A stretch of 18,100 nucleotides of DNA from Funneliformis mosseae (taxonomy: Eukaryota; Glomeromycota; Glomeromycetes; Glomerales; Glomeraceae). Below the pieces are notes generated by a model that was not told where the DNA came from, ran no database searches, and saw only the letters and a list, made by a program, of their open reading frames with translations. The position numbers and the translations under genes are program-made. Positions 1 through 9,140 of this stretch are shown piece after piece. Every line of letters begins with the position of its first letter. The stretch's first letter is position 1. The stretch is taken from positions 1 to 18,100 of the forward strand of contig CAJVPP010001738.1 in the NCBI GenBank assembly GCA_910592005.1. Direction: 5' to 3'.

Positions 1-36
1 ATTGCAGTCATATGATTTTACTAGCATTAATTCACG

Positions 37-77
37 TTTTATGGAGGGTGTGCGGATACTTTTGTCCACCCTCTGTA
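37..77. repeat. possible terminal repeat of a Tc1-type transposon running off the left edge
   Basis: A GC-richer island in AT-rich DNA. It contains a 7-bp inverted repeat (44-50 GAGGGTG with 67-73 CACCCTC) around CGGATACTTTTGTCC. The block ends in CTG followed by TA, as expected for a Tc1-family terminus at its TA target site. The rest of such an element would lie left of position 1 and cannot be seen. It could also be an isolated solo terminus. Confidence 0.3.
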
Positions 78-900
78 TATATTTCATTAAAATTTTTTAT
101 GTAATTGTTTTAGTCTTTCTTGAATTTGTATTTATAAAATCATTAAAATCATTTGTATTTTAAGATAATTTAATATAATGTTTTTTAATTTGATTTTTAA
201 CTCATAAAATATCAGATTATTTTAAAATTTAATTACTTTATTCTTAAACTAAAAAACTGTAATATTATGAATATTTTTAATTTTTAATTTATATCAGAAT
301 AGGTTTATAAATTATAGAAAATAATAAAAGAATAATAGTAAACTTGTAAAATGTTAAAAAAAAATAAATAATATAGGTTAATAATCACTAACTTATATAA
401 GAAATGATTTAAATTTTTATATAACATAAGATTATTGCTTTAATAATACCTTTGAGTTTCTGAGTTATAAGAGCTAAAAGAACTATAACAAAAACTATGA
501 TAATTATAATAAATCATAAAATTATAACTATTTAAATAAGCATTTATTACCTGATTTAAGAAAAATAATATTTAGTATTTTATATATACTAGATATAGAT
601 CATTTTTACATTAAAAATTTTTGTATAATTATAATTAAGTTACTTTATTCTATAGTTATTATTATAGAACAGAAAAAAAGTCCTACTTATTCTCTTATTC
701 AAAATCTATTTATTATAATACATACTTTTTTTATATTATATTTTTTTATTTTTGAATTAAATACTCATAAAATCTTAATTAATGATCTTTAAAATACTTA
801 CAATCTTTATTCTTTTTTAATTATGATTTGCTAATAAATTTACTCACAAATTTAAAGTAATCAATAATAATATTTAAAATATTAATCTAAATTTACTTCT

Positions 901-927
901 AATTCTATTTCTATTCTATTTCTATTC
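901..927. repeat. short TTCTATTTCTA-type simple repeat
   Basis: Overlapping TTCTAT/TTTCTA units repeat about four times. It is a low-complexity microsatellite with no sign of function. Confidence 0.5.
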
Positions 928-2331
928 AGAATTCTAATAGAAAGTTATTATGAATACCTTCCTTTTCAATAAATTTGATATTTTATTTATAATTATTTTT
1001 TAATTCATATAAAAATTCAATTTCTTTAAATATATAAATTATATAATATAATATAAATAATATTGTTAATTAAGTATTTTCTTAAATACTTATTTTTTCA
1101 TACTTTTTTTTCTAATAATAAATTAGATTTTTTGTTTTTTTTTTTCTTCCAAAATTATATTATTTAATTTACAGATTTAATTTTTATTTATTTCTTAAAT
1201 ATATTTTTTTTTTCTTTAAAAAAAGATATATAGATTCTTTCTCTTAAAAAAATCAAGTTAACCTTTTTTGTTTTCTAAATTTCATAAGAAAAAAAATCTT
1301 TTTCTATCAAATTTCATAAAAAATTTGATCTTTTTTTTTGTAAATAAAAATAAGACTTTTCTTTAAATTTTTATATACAAAAGAAAAAAACTTTTTTACA
1401 AACAAATAAATCAAATTAAAAGAAATTATTTTCTGAATTCTACAATTGAATAAATACTATAAATAAGATTTTGCTTTATTTTATAAACAATTATCTTTTT
1501 CTTCAAATCTCAAGAGAAAAACAAAATTTTTTTCTAAATTTTATGAAAAAAAACTTTTAAATTTTTCTCAAATAAATATTTAAGATTTCTTAAAAGAAAT
1601 TAGATTTTAAAAAATTTCTTTTTATAAAAATATTCTATTATTTTTTTTTCTAAAAAACTTATGATCAATTAATTTCATTTTCTTAACTTCTTTTTCTTTC
1701 TTAAAAAAATATTAAATAATGCTATTAAAACTTAGTAGAATAAACTTATATTTATATTATAATAGAAAGAATAATATCAGAATATACAATTAAAAAAATA
1801 ACTGAAATTATATATTTAAATAATTAAGACCTAATAAAGATAATCTACTTGAAGATAAAAGTATTTATCCTTATTAATTGAAGTATTAAAATATATATCT
1901 TTGTATAATAATAACATTTTAGATTTCTTTATTAAAAAATTGGTTAATATTATTTCTGTGATTTAAGGTATAATCAATTACTTTAATCTTTTTCAATTCA
2001 GATCTACTTTTAGTTAAAGAAGTCAGGATAATTAAAATTAACTTTTATATAAAATTATATTAAACATAATAATTGATATTTTTTGATATATAATAAATTT
2101 ATCATGAAAAACGATGAATTATAAATATATAACTTTTATTAATCATAAATAATTCTATAAAGAACATTAAGCTTAATTGTCATTTTATTCAAAACTTTGA
2201 AAAATTTTTGGATGTTTCAATCTTACATAAAAATTTGATATTAAAATTAATTATAATGATTATATTGATTCTTTTAAAAATAAAATCTATAAAGTCATCA
2301 AGTAAAAAAATAATATTTTTTTTGATATTAA

Positions 2332-2790
2332 GGCTGATAACTTAATACTATAAAAGATATAAATTCTTAATGATGATAAAAATGAATTTTAAGCTTTGAA
2401 TTATAAGAAGATAAAAAAGATATACAAAGAAACTCAAATAAGTTATTAGCAATTTTTAGAATAGTAAGAAACTTTTAAAAGTAAGATATATTCATATTAT
2501 TGTTAATTTGTTATTAATGAGAGCAAATCAACAAATGACAAGTTTAGCAATTAATCAAGATAGATTTAGTTAATATTAACAATGTATTTCTTTATCAAGA
2601 TTACTAAGATATAATCATAATTTTAATATGCTCTATTTAAAAAAATAACTAAATTATTCTTTATAATATTATTAAAAGTCTAAATACTTAAGGCTTTTCA
2701 AGATAAAAATAGAAAAAAATAAATGTATTATTGATCTTAAGAAGATCATTATAAAAAAATATTATAAGTTCTTTCTGAATAATGATTTCT
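2332..2790 (+). pseudogene. decayed reading frame of unknown family
   Basis: Not recognised. Read from 2332 in one frame, this stretch is peppered with TAA and TAG. If those are taken as mutated Gln codons, the result is a believable hydrophilic protein rich in Lys, Glu and Gln (for example KKIKKIYKETQ, and FVINESKSTNDKF near 2501-2540) rather than random AT-rich translation. No frameshift is needed over about 150 codons. The same C-to-T pattern kills the Tc1 transposase at 4718-5682 and the primase-helicase at 9141-12471. It could be a remnant of a transposon or of a host gene. No motif allows a choice, and chance openness in AT-rich DNA cannot be excluded. Confidence 0.25.
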
Positions 2791-4594
2791 ATGATATTAA
2801 GTTATAAAAAGTAAAAGTATTCTTTGAAAATAAAACAATATTTGATAATTTCTAAAATAATAAAGAGACTAGTACCTATTAAGATAATGTTAAATGATGA
2901 GAAACAATATAGAGAAAAGATTGAAGATATATTTAAAAATCTACCCAAAAATTTTATAATTTTATTATTTAAGATATTTGTAATTTAAAAGATAATACTA
3001 TTATATCTATAATAGTATATTAATATTTTTTTTGATTGATAATAATTTAGGTTACTGCTATAAGTATAAGAAAGTTCTTAATAGATTATTTAAATTATAT
3101 GAAATTTCTGATTTTTATATAAACAACATAAATAATGAGAATATAAATAAAATGAACCTAAATATAGAAACGAGAATGAAAGAGATTTCTTACTAATTGA
3201 ATCTAAATTTGTAAAAAATTTAAAAAATATTTCCATATACATTAGTATACTGTAAATGAATCTAATTATAATAATGTAATTGATAAATATTTATAAGACT
3301 AAAATCTTGAACTTTATACTTTATTTTGCATGATAGCTTATATTATATCTAATATTATAATAAAAAACTTTTCATTATTATAAAAAAATTTAATTATTTT
3401 TCATATAAGAGTAAGTGGATAATATTTAATCTTATATTTGAGTTAAAAATTACATGATCTTATGAAATAAAAAGTTTTTGATTTATGATAATAAAGAAGT
3501 TTTTTGTATATATAACATTTGCAGTATATGTATTATATATAATAATCACATTATATATATATTTTTAAAGGTAGAATTACAATATGATCAATCTACTAAT
3601 AAAACTAGTAAGAAAAAGAATATTATATTCATTATATGAAATGTCTTATGAGTTATAACTATTTTTTTGCTTAAATGTTTTAATATATATATTTATCACG
3701 TAACTTTGAAAAACTGCTTTTTAAATATATATTATACATGCTTATTATGATAATTTAATTTGTAAAACAGATCTCAGAATGAATATATTACCCTATTAAC
3801 ATTAGACTTTCTAATATTATACATTTATATTATTATTCTGATTTTTTATCCTTTTTTGCAAATACAATAAAATAGGGGTAACACATTTTAAGTAATTACT
3901 ATTATGATCAAATTTTTGTGATATGATCGTTTAAAATATATTCTAAAAGTCTTATCAATTTTAGATCTATTGTAAATTATATAAAAAGATCCTACTTTCA
4001 GTTGATAAATCTTTTTACTGTCTTATATAAATATAAACAAAATCCTTTTTTCTTAAATTCAGAAAAAAGAAACAAATAATAACTATATATTACTCTGCAA
4101 CTTAAAATAAAAAATAACTTTTTTCTTTTATAGATTAAAGATTAAAAAAAAAGCAAAAATAGTAAGTGTGAATTAGAAAAATTATTTTTTTACTTTAGTT
4201 ACTAACCTTTTAAATTTATACTATAGATTTAAAATTTTTTTCTCTGTAAAATTTTTTTGTAAGAAATAGTCTGTGCAGATATAATAATATAAATGTATAA
4301 AAATTCTGTAGATATAGATTAAAAATCTAATATGATAAAAGAATTGAGAATGAGAATCACATAATTAGCAATAAAAGTAGAAACAAATTAATTATATGTA
4401 AATGTGAGGGAATAAAGAAATAACTTGATATTGAAACTCATATTAAATAGTTTAGGATTTGTGTACTTCCTTTCTCTTTTGATAGTACTATTATTTTATT
4501 CATTATGATTAATTATATATCTAAACAATCAATAAAATTTTACTATTTCTTAATTTTCATAAGATGCAAATGTATTGTAGTATAGGATAATATA

Positions 4595-5815
4595 CAGTGC
4601 ATGATGAAAGTTTTCAGAATTATATTTTTATTTATTATACTTTAAAAAATAACTTGAAAATACATAAAATTTAAAATTATATATTTCATTATATAATGAA
4701 AAAAATATTAAGCTAAATCAATAGCTTAGCTTATTGCTATTTCTCTTAATTATTTATTTTAATTGTTTTGGCATACTACAAACTAAATTAAAAAGAATTT
4801 TAGGTTTGATTCTCTTTCACTCTTTTTAATTACATTAATAAAAACATCTATAGTAATTAATTTTTTTAATTATAAGATTGTTGACCTTATTTTTCACACG
4901 TTCTTTATAATTGATCATAAATTCTTAATCAGATTTAAATTTAGGTTATTCAATAACCAATTTAATAATCTCAAATATCTTTCAAAAAAAAGTTTTTTAG
5001 TTTTCTTGACTGTGTGTTTAGGGTCATTATTCTGTTAGAAAACTCAATATTTTTCTATTATATATTTTGCATTTTCAAAAAGATTTTCATTTAAAATTTC
5101 TTAATAAAATTCCCATCTATAATTCCAGTAAAAAGAAGAAATTCAACTTGACCTTTTGCCAAAAATGCATCCTATGTATAAACTTAGTACAGATGTTTAA
5201 CCATAAATTTTTGTGAGTTGTATATTAGCCTTATAAAATACCTTTTGTGTATTTCAAAATATTTGAAATGTGGTCTCATCAGAAATGGCAACTTGATTTC
5301 AATTTTATCTTTAGTATTTCATTGCAAATTTTACACAATGCTGTTTATAAAGATTCATAAATAATAAAATAGACTTTGAAATTTTACAAATTTATTAAAA
5401 GTTATGAAGTTCTCTAAGTATAGTCCTTTTAGATATATTAAGGTTAGGATATATTTTGTTCAAATTATTTGCAAATTCAGCATATGTTGAAAATTTATTT
5501 TTTGAAATAAGCTTTTCAAGGTGACATTATTTTCTTAAAGAAAGCTTTCTTGGTCTTTCTGACTAAGGCAAATCTTTTATAGAACCACTTTTTTTAGTTT
5601 TTTGATATAGTCATATATAATAGAAAGTATAGAAAGTAGAATAGAAATTATTTATGCAAAGCTTTAGTATTATAAATTCTTTATTTTTACAAAATTATTA
5701 TAACAATTTAGTGTTATTCTCGTGTAATATAAACTATGATAAATTTGATATAAAAATTGATCAATATAAATGAAGTCTAAATAAATATGATAATCACATC
5801 TAAAAATGGTTACTG
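4595..5815 (-). mobile_element. degenerate Tc1/mariner DNA transposon
   Basis: The bounds are inferred. At the left, TA then CAGTG begins at 4593-4595. At the right, TACTG (expected CACTG with one C-to-T change) ends at 5815 and is followed by TA at 5816-5817. The ~1.2 kb between matches the size of a Tc1-family element, and the interior encodes a transposase remnant on the minus strand. Beyond the outer few bases the two ends do not match well, so the terminal repeats are either badly decayed or wrongly placed on the right. Confidence 0.6.
4718..5682 (-). pseudogene. Tc1/mariner transposase pseudogene
   Basis: Tc1-family transposases cut and paste their element by DDE chemistry after binding terminal repeats through helix-turn-helix domains. 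On the minus strand I can read, in order, a helix-turn-helix region ending SGSIKDLP then ERPRKLS, a second HTH (KFSTYAEFANNL...SKRTILREL), the first catalytic block SDETTFQ (Asp codon 5278-5280), the block NNDPKHT, the block LNLNLIKNL, and a C-terminal SMPKQL typical of the family. Two of three catalytic acids are gone: the Asp expected before NDPKHT is Asn (5029-5031), and the Glu expected before NL is Lys. Trp after NL is a TGA, and several Gln positions are TAA/TAG. All fit G-to-A or C-to-T change. The original start is not visible. Family assignment is secure; activity is excluded. Confidence 0.85.
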
Positions 5816-5817
5816 TA

Positions 5818-7655
5818 TAGTCATGTAAAATAGTTATTTAATAGATTATATATTGCAGGAAAAAATTATGATTTTTTATATCAAATTTTATTATGATAAT
5901 TTTTATTGTACATTATATGTAAATAGACTTCTGTTTTTTATTAGCTAAAATAAATGAATGATAATATACTTTCTAAAATTAAAAGTTTATATCTTAGAGC
6001 TAGTTTATGCTAGATCTATTAATGTAAAAAGTTGTGAAAAATATCACAACCACAACTACTTCAAAAGCAGAGGTTATTAAGTAAGCAAAAGCCTTCAAGA
6101 TATAAAAGTTATAGTATTCCTTGACAAAAGGGCTATATAGTGAGATAACAGTTATGATAAAGTATTCAAAAATATATAGTGGTAAATCTCAAAATATATA
6201 TATGAAATATATATTCATAATTCTAATAAAAATTATGTTTAAATTTTTAAATTTTAGGTAAAATTATTAAAAGTAAACATATATAAAAATAATTTACAAA
6301 AAAATTAACTTATTTATGATTAGTTTCTAATTTATCTATAACTATAAGAAAAAATGGTAAAGTATTAGAATAGGTGTGTTCTAGATTTTATTTGCAAAAC
6401 TTTGATATATAATATTTTCTTGAATTTTATGTAAATATTTTTTAATGATAATTATTATTTGCAGAATAAAGAATTAATTAATTATCTGTAGAAATATCTT
6501 TATCAAAAAAATAAAGAGGCTATTTGTCAGATGATGATGATGAGAATTCATTTTTTAACTTTAAAATAGTATCTATTTTGTTTATAAATATTTTTTATAA
6601 TGAATGTTCATATTCTATTTTAAATAAATTAAATAAATTGATTGAATCAAATGTATCTATAAAGAAAGTTAAAGATAAAAGGCTAATAACTAAAATAATA
6701 ATACATCACTCAAAACATTATAAATAATACTCTAAAATATATTAATTACATATTTTATTAGATAATAAGCTTATTTATAATTAAATAGACGTGTTAAACT
6801 ACAAATAAGATGAAATAGAGAGTAATTCTATATCAATTGAAATGATAAATTTTTATAATACAGATTGTATAAAATATTTTCTTTCTAATTATAAAATATT
6901 TATTGTAAATCAACTTTAAAATAAGATAAAGACAATAAATTTTACAATTTTATACTTACAGTTTAAAGAATAATATAGAATAATCTCTATTTAAAGTTTT
7001 AATATTCTTATAAGTATAATAGAACCTTTAGTAATGTTTATTAAAATTTATCAAGATTTTATTCTAATTATTTTTTATTTTATAAAAATAAAACTGAAAT
7101 ACTTAAACATGTTTAGTATATCATATTAAGTAATAATTAATTTTAACTTTTATAAATTTTATAAAATTTAAAAATACATTATGTATTGAAATAAAATTAC
7201 ACATATTAGCTAATTAATACAATAAGAGATTAAATATTAGCTAGAAGTAAGATATTAAATAAAACTTATTTTTTAAGATATTTTTATATTTAAAAGAATA
7301 TTTAAAAATAATGTTATTATAATTATAGGTTATATATTTGATATTGATAGTACTTTTTTTCAAATAAAATTATTGAATATTTACGTATTTGATTATCTAA
7401 AGATGACTTTAAAAAGGCAATTTGCATTAGATATAGTAAAGCAATAGAATTATCAGATTATCTTCAAATTGATAATTAAATTAAGTTTTCAATATAATAA
7501 CAATTTGTTTATGTTGAAAATTCTTCAGATAGTTCTAATACTTTAAAAATAATTAATAATAATAATAATAATCAATATCAAAATTTCACTGATAAAATAT
7601 AATTATTTATTAGTTTATTTATTTAATTTCTATTTCTTATTCTTTAAATTATTTA
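5818..7655. other. AT-rich spacer without recognisable genes
   Basis: Same composition as the left part of the window. A 7-bp inverted repeat (GTTGTGA at 6031-6037, TCACAAC at 6044-6050) is followed by a second CACAAC. A short AAT/ATA microsatellite lies at about 7550-7572. A small open frame near 6524-6727 starts without ATG in an acidic GATGATGAT run and gives a low-complexity product; I do not accept it as a gene. Confidence 0.5.
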
Positions 7656-7886
7656 GAACAAAGTGAACAAAATGAATTACAAAATGAATCTAAAATTAGA
7701 AAAGTAGTATTTGTAATTTTATAGTTCTTATTAGAAAAACTTAATAATAGTAATAAATTCACAGATAATAATAAAATTTAATGGCAACTTTTCCTATATT
7801 ATTAATCAAAAATTGATTTTTCAAAGCAATTTAAAATTTTGATTAACTTTTATATCTGAAGAATTTTTGAACTTATTAATATTTAA
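7656..7886 (+). pseudogene. decayed coding fragment, unknown family
   Basis: Not recognised. One frame gives a hydrophilic Gln/Asn/Glu/Lys-rich protein (EQNELQNESKIRKVVFVIL, then LLEKLNNSNKF) if the TAA/TAG/TGA codons are read as mutated Gln, Arg or Trp. Just upstream, a TTTATTTATT...AATTATTTAG tract looks like an intron 3' end, so this may be an exon of a lost gene. The fragment stops just before the palindrome at 7903. Chance is a real alternative in DNA this AT-rich. Confidence 0.2.
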
Positions 7887-7902
7887 ATTAAGCATGATGC
7901 TT

Positions 7903-7936
7903 ATTGGATAACACTCTTATAAGAGTGTTATCCAAT
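7903..7936. repeat. perfect 34-bp palindrome at a composition boundary
   Basis: Each arm reads ATTGGATAACACTCTTA and the second is its exact reverse complement, with no spacer. It could extrude as a cruciform, bind a dimeric protein, or represent two abutting terminal inverted repeats (a collapsed miniature element). It sits where DNA of extreme A+T on the left changes to clearly more balanced DNA on the right, so it may mark a junction. Confidence 0.9.
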
Positions 7937-7980
7937 TGCGCTATAATGTTATCTAGTTATGGGTATAATATTACCTAATT

Positions 7981-8152
7981 ACTGTTTTTACTGTTCTGTG
8001 ACCATTTTATTGCTTTATTGATATCCATTTATTTTTATTGCTCTGTAGTCTTTTTATTGCTTTGTGAATATTTGCTTAATTTTATTGCTCTATCCTATTT
8101 TTATTACCTTCTAGCTATCCATTTATTTTCATTGCTTTGTGGCTTTTTTGTG
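7981..8152 (+). repeat. degenerate iteron-like array built on ATTTTTATTGCTCTGT
   Basis: About seven imperfect units of 20-25 bases follow head to tail, each with a T-run, then ATTGCT (or ACTGTT, ATTACC), often followed by CTGTG or CTATCC. Examples are at about 8005-8016, 8033-8047, 8051-8066, 8079-8092 and 8126-8142. It lies about 1 kb upstream of a gene whose product resembles origin-binding helicases. An origin or control role is inference; it may be simple tandem DNA. Confidence 0.6.
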
Positions 8153-8460
8153 ATCAAGATGCTAGGCTAGTATTGATTGCTAAAAATCATGTTGTGATCA
8201 GGTGGCGCAGTTAATTTGTGGATCAGATTTTGGTCAGCACTATGGCATAATTTCTGGCCGATCTTTAGGGCGGAATATCTTGGCTTCCTGTGATTGTTTT
8301 CATGCAGTTTTGTAGTCGTTTGAAAGAGGACGTTGAGAGCTTTCCGATGATGCTAAGATCATATGGATCAGATACCTAGATGCCGAGTTATTGCGTCTCA
8401 AATTTTTGAAAAAAATATGGATTAGTGCTGGCCGAAATTAATGAAATTTACTGTGCCAAT

Positions 8461-8466
8461 CACGTG
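8461..8466. promoter_or_regulatory. CACGTG E-box motif
   Basis: A perfect CACGTG palindrome lies within AATCACGTGTTC in the repeat-rich leader. Fungal bHLH proteins bind such sites, but one hexamer of this kind can arise by chance. Confidence 0.2.
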
Positions 8467-8492
8467 TTCAGTTTCTCAGGCACTTTCCCGTC

Positions 8493-8525
8493 ACTTTTAA
8501 GTAACTTTTGAGTAACTTTTGAGAG
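8493..8525 (+). repeat. three tandem 11-bp units, ACTTTTGAGTA
   Basis: The units at 8493-8503, 8504-8514 and 8515-8525 read ACTTTTAAGTA, ACTTTTGAGTA and ACTTTTGAGAG. The exact 11-base spacing places them on one face of the helix, which suits a repeated protein-binding site. Confidence 0.7.
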
Positions 8526-8590
8526 TTTGGTTTAGTGATCAGTTGGTTAGAGAATCGAAGGTGTGATAGTCATTATTATGGCCAGTCCAT

Positions 8591-8768
8591 TTGATTGCCA
8601 GATAAGGCACAAAGTGCCAAATTTGCAATCCATCTATTTGCTAAAGATGTGTTGCAATCCATTCATTTACTTTTTGATTGCTGGTAAGGCACAAAGTGCT
8701 GATGTTGTACCATTCTTGCAATCCCGTTCATGACCATTTTGATTGCTGAGGATGAGACAAGAAGTGCC
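8591..8768 (+). repeat. three spaced copies of TTGATTGC...GGCACAAAGTGCC
   Basis: The copies are at 8591-8618, 8674-8700 and 8739-8768; the third is weaker. Each begins TTGATTGC and ends near AGTGCC/AGTGCT. The first contains the palindrome-like GGCACAAAGTGCC. Between and after them TTGCAATCC occurs at 8623-8631, 8652-8660 and 8716-8724, so GATTGC is repeatedly faced by its reverse complement GCAATC. The core ATTGC is shared with the array at 7981-8152. This layered arrangement looks like a set of binding sites in a leader or origin. Confidence 0.75.
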
Positions 8769-8861
8769 GAATTGGTTTAGAATTTACAGCTTTCATAACC
8801 TTTTTTCATGTATTCTCCTGAACCTTTCTGTCTTACCAACCTCTTTTTTGCCTATCACTTG

Positions 8862-8924
8862 GTGACCCACTCAAGTATAACTTCTTTTTTCTTTTCTATA
8901 TATAATTCTGCTTGAGTGGGTCAC
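8862..8924. repeat. 14-bp perfect inverted repeat with 35-bp loop
   Basis: GTGACCCACTCAAG at 8862-8875 is answered by its reverse complement at 8911-8924. The loop is pyrimidine-rich and contains a TATA-like TATATAA. It could be a recombinase or helicase binding site, a hairpin in the leader transcript, or one end of the element. No second copy is seen downstream of the recombinase gene. Confidence 0.85.
8897..8903 (+). promoter_or_regulatory. TATA-like box upstream of the primase-helicase
   Basis: TATATAA follows a CT-rich tract (8881-8895), an arrangement common in fungal promoters. It lies about 240 bases before the inferred start at 9141 and inside the loop of the 8862-8924 inverted repeat. 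Function is inferred from position only. Confidence 0.3.
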
Positions 8925-9140
8925 TATTTTTTCGCTTGTTTTTAGCTTCTAAGCCTTGTTCCTGCATAATACTACTTCAGAATATTATTGCATTGATTGC
9001 TTTGAAGTATTATTTAGTATATTTATTGCATACTTACACTAGTAATCTGATTAGAAGCCAGAATGGTTTATACTTTTTTATTTTGAAGGTTTGGGAAATT
9101 TACATATAATTTTATACTTATTATTTCCATACATTGTATC

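Larger units (their letters stand above)
78..4594. other. extremely AT-rich region without intact genes
   Basis: No open frame of useful length exists on either strand, and A+T is visibly above four fifths. From about 1080 to 1650 the plus strand is dominated by T-rich runs mixed with TTTCATAA/AAAA motifs; a 9-bp inverted repeat lies at 1306-1314 and 1321-1329. The only stretch that behaves like former coding sequence is at 2332-2790 (separate entry). The rest shows no RNA gene, no clear repeat array and no recognisable protein family. It is most simply old, heavily mutated repeat DNA. Confidence 0.6.

Noticed and set aside
1080..1650. A satellite array in the T-rich region
   Set aside because: TTTCATAA-like motifs recur, but no period or consensus unit could be established by eye.
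6524..6727. Small plus-strand frame beginning with an acidic run
   Set aside because: No ATG at the start, low-complexity AT-driven residues and no partner gene; likely chance or remnant.
7981..8768. A CRISPR array
   Set aside because: The repeats are degenerate, unevenly spaced and without unique spacers; the context is eukaryotic.
8912..9109. Small plus-strand frame with hydrophobic product
   Set aside because: It starts at TTG inside the inverted-repeat arm and has no protein character; the region is better explained as leader DNA.
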